64,000 nucleotides of DNA from Brachypodium distachyon. Its lineage: Eukaryota > Streptophyta > Magnoliopsida > Poales > Poaceae. The translations under genes and the position numbers were made by a program. The stretch is taken from NCBI RefSeq assembly GCF_000005505.3, contig NC_016135.3, positions 14,850,613 to 14,914,612 of the forward strand, in the 5' to 3' direction. The notes under the pieces were generated by a model. The model worked only from the letters and a program-made list of their open reading frames with translations. It ran no database searches and was not told the DNA's origin. Shown piece after piece: positions 57,751 to 64,000 of the stretch; within the stretch, counting starts at the first letter, position 1; each line of letters begins with the position of its first letter.

Positions 57751-58006
57751 ACAAATAACACTTATGATGACAAGGGAAAGCTAACACAAAACGTTCTAAC
57801 GCTTGTAAACTAGTGAGGTGGGACTAAACTCCCACCTCGCCTCGCGCGGCAGCCCGCAGAAGGCTACCAGTGGCAGTAACAAATAACACTTGTGATGACA
57901 AGGGAAAGCTAACACAAAACGTTCTAACGCTTGTGAACTAGTGAGGTGGGACTAAACTCCCACCTCGCCTCGCGCGGCAGCCTGCAGAAGGCCACCAGTG
58001 GCGGTG
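57751..58006 (+). repeat. 128-bp tandem duplication at the gypsy/CACTA junction
   Basis: The unit starting ACAAATAACACTTATGATGA is repeated 128 bases later (57879), almost identical. It contains GTGAGGTGGGACTAAAC, which corresponds to the inverted TTTAGTCCCACCTCGC of copy 1 at 32295. Confidence 0.85.
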
Positions 58007-58194
58007 ACGTCAAAGGAACACGCCATGGGTGCCTTAAAGCACCGGTGGCGGTGATTACAGGGAAACCCGCCACCGGAAGGGGTCACCCGTGGCGGTGATG
58101 TTCCTGAAACCCGCCACTGGTGAGTGCTACAAGGCTTAAGGATTTTCCAAATCTTATTCCACTCACCAGTGGCGGTGATTTGTGTGAAACCCGC

Positions 58195-58800
58195 CACTGG
58201 TCATGATTTCAGAATGCACTATTATATTCCTATTATATTCTCTACGTTCCCAAAAAATATAGCAGTTGTACTTTTGGGTGTATAATAATACTGTTTGTTC
58301 CCAATACAAGTTTTAGACATTAATTCATAGTATTTCATAGAAATTTCTGTGATTATGTGTGGCTTTTCTACTAATTTAATTTCATTAAATTCAATTTTCA
58401 TCGAAATGAGCTGAAAGTTTGCATGGAAACACCTACCAGTCTAATGAAGCCACATGGAAAAAATCAAGGTCAAAGTTGTTTTAATGGTACAATTTGGATG
58501 TTGGCTTAGAAGGTATCAGAGATATCTACCTAGATGATCCCAATATGGTATTCTTATGGGCTTCATTTGGAATTTTGACACCAAACTTCATATGCTGGCA
58601 TATTGTTGTGTGAGAAGCTTCCATGCCAAATATCAGACCATTCTGAGCAATTTTGTAATTTATAACAATTTTTAACCATAGTAAACACTACAAAAGCATA
58701 CATATTTCATTTTCAGAGACAAGAAATAATTATTATACACTTGAAAGTAAAGGTACTATAATTTTCAGAGAGACACATAATATAATAAGAATATAATACT
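58195..58800. repeat. imperfect giant palindrome inside CACTA copy 2
   Basis: Homologue of 29531-30224. The arms pair as inverted copies (AAAATATAGCAGTTGTACTT with GTAAAGGTACTATAATTTTC; TTTGCATGGAAACACCTACC with GAGAAGCTTCCATGCCAAAT). The centre is near 58520 (CAGAGATATCTACC). Confidence 0.7.
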
Positions 58801-59045
58801 AGAGCCAAAATAGTTTGCAGTGGCGGTTATTTAGTAAGTCACCGCCACTGGTGTGTGGAACAAGGGTGTGGTTTACCCTCACTCCTGTTCCTAGTACCAG
58901 TGGCGGGTCTTTTCTTATTCTCGCCACTGTAGGGTCACCAATGGCGGGTATGCAGATAACCCCGCCACTGGTGGTCACCTTTACCACAAACCCTAGGACG
59001 GGTCACCAGTGGCAGGGGTTTATGGAATAACCGCCACTTGTGGTC
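58800..59045. repeat. internal CACTA-type repeats before ORF2 (copy 2)
   Basis: CAGTGGCGGTTATTTAGTAA / TCACCGCCACTGG and similar inverted pairs ahead of the ORF2 start, as in copy 1 at 29300-29530. Confidence 0.75.
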
Positions 59046-59235
59046 TTCCTTATATATAAGAACCGAGCGGGACTTGGCAAAAAATTTGTATCTGTAGTGC
59101 GCGTCTATTTCGGACCAGCAGCGCTTCCTCTCCCTCCCCGACGGCGAAGTGCTACCCAATTCTCGCCCCGCCGCCGCCCTTCGCACGCCGCCAAACACGC
59201 CACCGCCTCCCTTCTTCCAAACCCTAGCCGCCGCC

Positions 59236-62200
59236 ATGAGTAGCTCCGCCGGCGGCTCCGGACGCACGACGCGTAGCGGGAAGCCGCTGGCCGCCACAGC
59301 CGCGGATCTGGATCTGACGGCGCTGCCTTGCTGCCGAGCGGCCCCCATCACAGGGGGCGCGGTCGGACCCGCTCGGCTGCAACTGTGCCGCCTCCCGTGA
59401 CGGACAGGGCCGCCGACCGCACTGCGCCCACCGCGGCCGCCACCACCGACCCCACCTCCACCGCCGCGCCCGCCTCTGCCGACCCCGCCTCCACCGCCGA
59501 CGCCACCACCACGGCCGCCGCGACCCCCGCGACCGCCTCCACCGCCGACGCCACCTCCACGGCGGCCGCCCCCGCCGCCGACACAACCACCGCGGCCATC
59601 CCCGCCGCCATCACCGCCCCTGCCCAGGTAAGGGTTAGGGTTCAATATTTGTGAAATTTTCTGTTAACTAGGTTCAATTCATGAATTTGGTGTTGTTTAG
59701 TGTCAAATTATGGTCCAGTATGAAGAATTTGGTGTTAAATTGGTTCAATTAGATCAATTTGCTGATGTTTAGTGGTAAAATATGGTTCAATTTGATTAAT
59801 TTGCTGCTAAATGGGTTCAATTTGATCAAATTGCTGCTGCTTAGTGTGAAATTATGGTTCAATTTGATTAATTTGCTGCTAGTTATGGATTTGTTTGATG
59901 AAATATGATTGAGTGTGATCCCAACGATTGTGTCGGTTGATATGAGCAATGTGGGACCGGCCATCGTGCCGGGTCATTGAGAAGGGTCCGGCCATCGTGC
60001 CGAGGGGGTATATATGGGTGGGAGTTTTTTTTATGCAGGTATAAAATTTAGGTAGACTGATTTGTTATTTTACAGCAATGGTCATGCCGAATTTTTTTTG
60101 TTTTACAGCATAAGTCATGGCGAATTTTTCCATTTTTTCTAAATTACTTTTACAAGTGTTGGATAGAAACCTCAGGCTCGCGTTGAAGAGGTGCCTGAGC
60201 AGCCACCGGTTGTGGAGGGAGAAGTCCAAGAAGAAGCGGGGGCATTTTCCTCGGGCTCAAAAATTGCCATGAGCGATGGCTTCAAGCACGGCGAAGAAGG
60301 AGCCAAGGAGCAGTTGTTCCTTGAAGGAGCCGAGGAGCAGCTGCTCCTTGAAGGAGCAGCTAACGAGGAAAAGGCCCAGGGTGCGATGTCTCAGGCTACG
60401 GTGTCGACTACTTGGTCGAAGTCCAAGCGGGGAGCGAACAAGTTGCCGTCGGAGTCGTGGGTCGTCACCAAGCTCAATAAAGAAAGCTACCCGAAGGAAC
60501 CGGTGGAGGCTGCAGAAAGATTCTCCAACACATGCAACACCATCGTACGGGTACGCGCTCGGATCTATCAAAGATGGAGCGACGTCTCGGAAGCTGTGAA
60601 GCAGGACTGTTACGAGGCGGCATGGAAGCGGTTCGTGCCTGCCAATGATGAGATCCGCGTATGGTTGGAGTGGCGGATGCACCAAGTCATGAGGAAGGGC
60701 CAGAGCACGTGTCAATATAACTGCAGGAAGCTCATCGGCAAAGACTGGAAGACAGTGGTTAACAAGCACTGGAAGGGGATCTCGGAGGAGGACTGGGAGA
60801 GGTTCAAGGTGTGGGTCAGGTCCCCTGAATTCAAGGCCAGCCAAAAATGGTACAAGGAGCTTCGTGAGGAAAGGCCCTTCGACCACCGCCTCGGCAGTCG
60901 GGGACGCCCCAAAAAGGAGAAGGTGTGGGCGAATGAGGACGCCGCATTGGACCAAGCCGGGATACAGCCGAGGGTCCCAACTTTGCTTCGCGGTGAGCGC
61001 TCCAGCAAACGGCTGCGTCGTCCATGACCGCAAATCAGTGGGCGGGCCTGGAGCCTACGTCAGAGAAGTAAGAGGCTGCACTCGTAAGGCCTCGTCCTGA
61101 CATCTTCTTTTATCGGTTGGGCTTCTTATACTCACATATAACATTAATACCGAGCATGTTATTTTTTGTATACAGGGTGCAATGGCAGAGTGGGAGTCGG
61201 ATGGCTCCCACTCGTCTATCAACCAACAGTGGAATGATGCCATCAGCTACGCTTTGAAACGAAATGAGCACGAGGGCTATATGCGAGGTGTCGGTTCCGG
61301 GCCCTTTCACAGGCAGATGGTGAAAGAGCAAGGTTCCCGAAAACGTAGAAGGACGTCCAGCAAAGAACAGAGCTCAGAGGAATTAGATGAGAAGATCCGG
61401 GTGTTGGCGAGGGAGGAGCTCAGGAAGCTCATGCGGCATGCAAGGGACCAGCGTGACTTCGACAACTTCATTGATCACGGTGTTTTCCCGCCGGCGCCCA
61501 TCCAACCAACCCCACCCACACCGGATCCGTCCCCGCTGGGGAATAAGAGCACCTCATGCTCTGGCACCGAGTGCCAGCTTGACTCGCTTGGGCCACCTGA
61601 CGAGAACCTCACGGTAAGCGTCTTCGCGCGCTACGAAAAATAGTGAAATACCACTATTAGGCTCCAATCTATTAATGATGTTGCCATGTTTGTCATGCGT
61701 CGAAGGGTGTCAAATGCCGGCTACATATGCCGACGGTGGGGAATCCTCCGGGCGCGCATGGGTTGCTGATGCCGCGTACGGCCATGGTGCACCACGTGAC
61801 CCTGCGAGACGACATGGTCAGGGTGCAGGTGGACTCCGTGCTCAAGTCGAGGACGAACCGGTCCCTTATCCTCCGCACGAAGAGGTGACGACCTTAAGGG
61901 ATTGCGTCAACTCCTACGTCATCTGGCCTAAGAGGTTGGTGGTCCTCGCAACAGAGCCTTCTCCGTCGCCCCGCCTCAGTCCGTCTCCACCTGCCCGGCT
62001 CCTGACGTCTCCGTCACCGCTTGGCGCCTCACCCGGTCCTTACGGAACGAGACTTCTCACCTGCGATGGAGTGCAGCGACGACAATGCAAGCCAAAATCC
62101 TCCGTCGCCGCCCAAACCCGAAGCCATCCGTACCAAGACCCGTCCCTCGGAGAGCCACAGCACAATCGGCCCTGTTGGAGCCCCATCCAAGTGCCTCATC

Positions 62201-63522
62201 TGGGATGCAGGTCCCCCATAAACCGGACAATTCTGATTTCCTGAGACGCAGGAAAAACAAGAGAGGGACAGGCGGCAAGGCAAGCAAGGGCTCCTCCAAG
62301 GAGGGGAAAGAGTCATCTTCTACGGGAAGACAACCAAATTCTGCGCCACAGATAGAATGGATTTGGGAAGAGCGACCAGACATTCTGAAGATGCCCACCC
62401 ACCCCCGTGTTGGAGATAGATTGCCTGATGGATCTTATTTCGTGGACAGGCGATTCTCCCAATTTTTGTTGCTCCACCCCGGACAACCGATGGTGTCCCA
62501 AGATGACCTGTATCGCCTGCCACGGGAGATGCAAGAGCTCCATGAAAAATACATGAATGTGGCATCATCAGGCGTAGACCTAACAAATCTGGAAATTAGG
62601 GTTCGAGTGCCAAAGCATTATGGCTTCTTCGACTCCAATATGGGGGAAATCCAGATGGAAAACGACGTTACCTTCGGCACTGACTTCCTCGACTTGTTTC
62701 ACCTCTTCAACCGCAGGTGTCTTGACAACGCCATATTAAGACTGTGGTGTGTACACTACATGAGGGAGGCCTATAGGGTGAAGCAATATGGGATGGCCGT
62801 CGCCGACCCCCTTCTCTTCAACGCCACTTTGCTTGGTCCAGACCCATTGTTGCCAGAAAGTAGAAGGTTGGCGATTGAATACCTCACTCAATTCATGTTG
62901 AAGCACGAAGACCGTCATTTTGTATTGATATTGTACCATGTACAATAAGTTGTTTTCAATTCGCGTGAATACATACATCTTTTTCTGTCGGAAGACTTGC
63001 TTGTTATATTATTTGGCTAATACAATGTGCGTCCTTTTGTGAAACAGCGGTCATTGGTTGACAATCGTCATCTGCCTCGATCTTGGAGGGGTCACATATT
63101 TTGATCCACTACGACGCAAGGAGAATGAACCACAATGCGACTTTGAGCCAATCAAACATGTCATCGACGCAGTCTATCACGACGCGGTGAAATGGTATGG
63201 CATGCCTAGCTTCAACCGCAATCATGACGCTCCCCTCAGGCACACTTTCAGGTTCCCCTGCGAGCAACAGCCTGAAGGGTCCGTCTACTGCGGTTACTAC
63301 TGCGCGCACACTATTCAGTAGTTCATCAACGACTTCCAGCCGAAGGGGAAGAAGACATCCGAAGAAGTGAGGAATTGGTTTCTGACCAACGCCGAGTTAG
63401 GGCACAACTCAGAAATTCTCGTGTATGAGATCCAGAAGGACATCGGCGAAATCCTCAACAAAGAGGTCCTCAAATCGAGCGGGGATTACTACAACGGCGG
63501 AATTGTCGCCAAAAGTGGTTAA
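59236..63522 (+). pseudogene. CACTA ORF2: accessory transposase-like/Ulp1 protease fusion (copy 2)
   Basis: Predicted exons 59236..59627, 60176..61083, 61176..61613, about 61700..62940 and 63048..63522. It starts MSSSAGGSGRTTRSGKPLAA; exon 2 is the helical Transposase_24-like region (ARIYQRWSDVSEAVKQDCYE, WKGISEEDWERFKVW); exon 4 ends RHFVLILYHV; exon 5 has protease His (GHWLTI), Asp (YFDPL) and Cys (VYCGYYC). Nearly the same protein as copy 1 but with independent damage: frameshifts in exon 1 (near 59370), exon 2 (near 61000) and exon 4 (about 61845 and later), TAA in place of a Gln codon near 61070, the exon 4 acceptor CAG changed to TCG, and the exon 4 donor GTAAGT changed to ATAAGT. The TAG after HTIQ (63319-63321) is shared with copy 1; about 65 conserved codons follow it in frame. 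Confidence 0.75.
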
Positions 63523-64000
63523 ATTGTGTGAAACACTTCTATTTGTGGCTCATTCTTTCAAACACTTTGTATACATGCATGTGACTTGAATGTTTAACTC
63601 GTGTGGAACTTTGTAATATATTTGCTGCTATTCTGTTTTTTTGGTGTTGTATACTGTGCTGCTGTATTCCTGCTATTTTTGTGCTACAGGAATATTTATT
63701 TTTATAAATAATTCATTTACTTTTTTCGGAAAAAAATAGTACCAGTGGCGGTTATAAACCGCTGCCACTGAACATATAGCAGTGGCGGTTATACACCACC
63801 GCCACTGGAAAAGGTTCCAGTGGCGGTGGCCACAGACCGCCACTGGAAATGTCCAATGGCGGGTACTTTGCCCGCCACTGATGTACTCCGCGCACTTTTC
63901 GGGTAGTGCCGGAAGGATTTACAGTGGCAGTTTGTAGGTCTTCGGTGGCGGGTATTTTACTCGCCATTGGTGATCTCGGTGCAGCAGTGGCGGTTATTTT
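63523..64000. repeat. CACTA copy 2 3' flank and subterminal repeats (cut by window end)
   Basis: After the ORF2 3' untranslated part, inverted CAGTGGCGGTTATA / CCGCCACTG units fill 63740-64000, matching copy 1 24600-24960 in reverse. The terminal CACTA end is outside the window. Confidence 0.8.

Larger units (their letters stand above)
57751..64000 (+). mobile_element. CACTA element, copy 2 (5'-truncated, runs off the window)
   Basis: Same family as copy 1 in opposite orientation. Order: subterminal-type repeats (57870-58200), palindromic block (58195-58800), repeats (58800-59045), ORF2 with Ulp1 (59236-63522), 3' subterminal repeats (63740-64000). No CACTA terminus and no tnp2 gene precede it: the left border with the gypsy tail near 57750 is a truncation or rearrangement. 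Confidence 0.8.

Noticed and set aside
60257..61033. 258-codon minus-strand open frame
   Set aside because: Mirror of CACTA ORF2 exon 2 on the opposite strand; the sense strand carries the conserved protein and splice sites.
1..64000. tRNA or rRNA genes
   Set aside because: No cloverleaf-compatible or rRNA-like sequence noticed by eye; PBS sequences of the LTR elements are not tRNA genes. A tRNAscan run would be decisive.

Overview
The window is a transposon-rich stretch of plant nuclear DNA, almost certainly from a grass (Poaceae). Single-copy genes with plant-type structure (RPN6 proteasome subunit, a QALGGH C2H2 zinc finger with EAR motifs, an ARGOS/OSR-type membrane protein) lie between nested mobile elements of typically grass families: CACTA elements with AGTGGCGGG-type subterminal repeats, a BARE/Angela/RIRE1-like LTR beginning TGTTGGAGATATGCCCTAG, Stowaway-like MITEs, and a Helitron with the grass-type 3' end. 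The species cannot be fixed from the sequence alone.

Layout. 0-2.7 kb: RPN6 on the minus strand, with an intron in its 5' leader. 3.2-12.8 kb: a large Mutator-like element (MULE) bounded by about 300-bp GC-rich inverted repeats. It carries three minus-strand genes: a GRF zinc-finger/coiled-coil gene (only copy that still reads open), a plant-mobile-domain (PMD) gene and the transposase (the last two carry stop codons or a frameshift). 13.1-16.2 kb: a 5'-truncated LINE with 13-bp target duplications, inserted next to an RNase H remnant. 16.7-22.6 kb: mostly unrecognised intergenic DNA with a Harbinger-like element that contains a foldback MITE. 22.6-23.1 kb: the C2H2 gene. 24.6-33.0 kb: CACTA copy 1 (genes on minus). 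33.06-40.26 kb: a Ty1/copia element, broken by a LINE fragment in its 5' LTR and a BARE-like solo LTR in its RNase H region. 41-44.6 kb: a small retroposed tail, MITEs, a Helitron and a foldback element. 46.0-46.4 kb: the ARGOS-like gene. 47.7-57.75 kb: a solo-LTR-like block and a decayed Ty3/gypsy element that contains a second solo LTR and a second LINE. 57.75-64 kb: CACTA copy 2, in inverted orientation to copy 1 and running off the window.

How things fit together. Only three or four host genes are likely functional. The rest records nested insertion: solo LTR in copia, LINE in copia LTR, solo LTR and LINE in gypsy, MITE in MITE. Target-site duplications date the order. The most interesting signals sit inside the transposons: a dense E2F-like site cluster just upstream of the TATA box of the MULE GRF-finger gene; a 22-unit 43-bp minisatellite, apparently in the 5' leader intron of the MULE transposase, whose core resembles a piece of the TIR; and an imperfect giant palindrome flanked by subterminal repeats inside both CACTA copies, next to a gene for a transposase-accessory/Ulp1 cysteine protease fusion that carries the same stop codon in both copies. 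Exon boundaries quoted for transposon genes are my own splice-site readings (GT/AG plus frame continuity), not transcript evidence.
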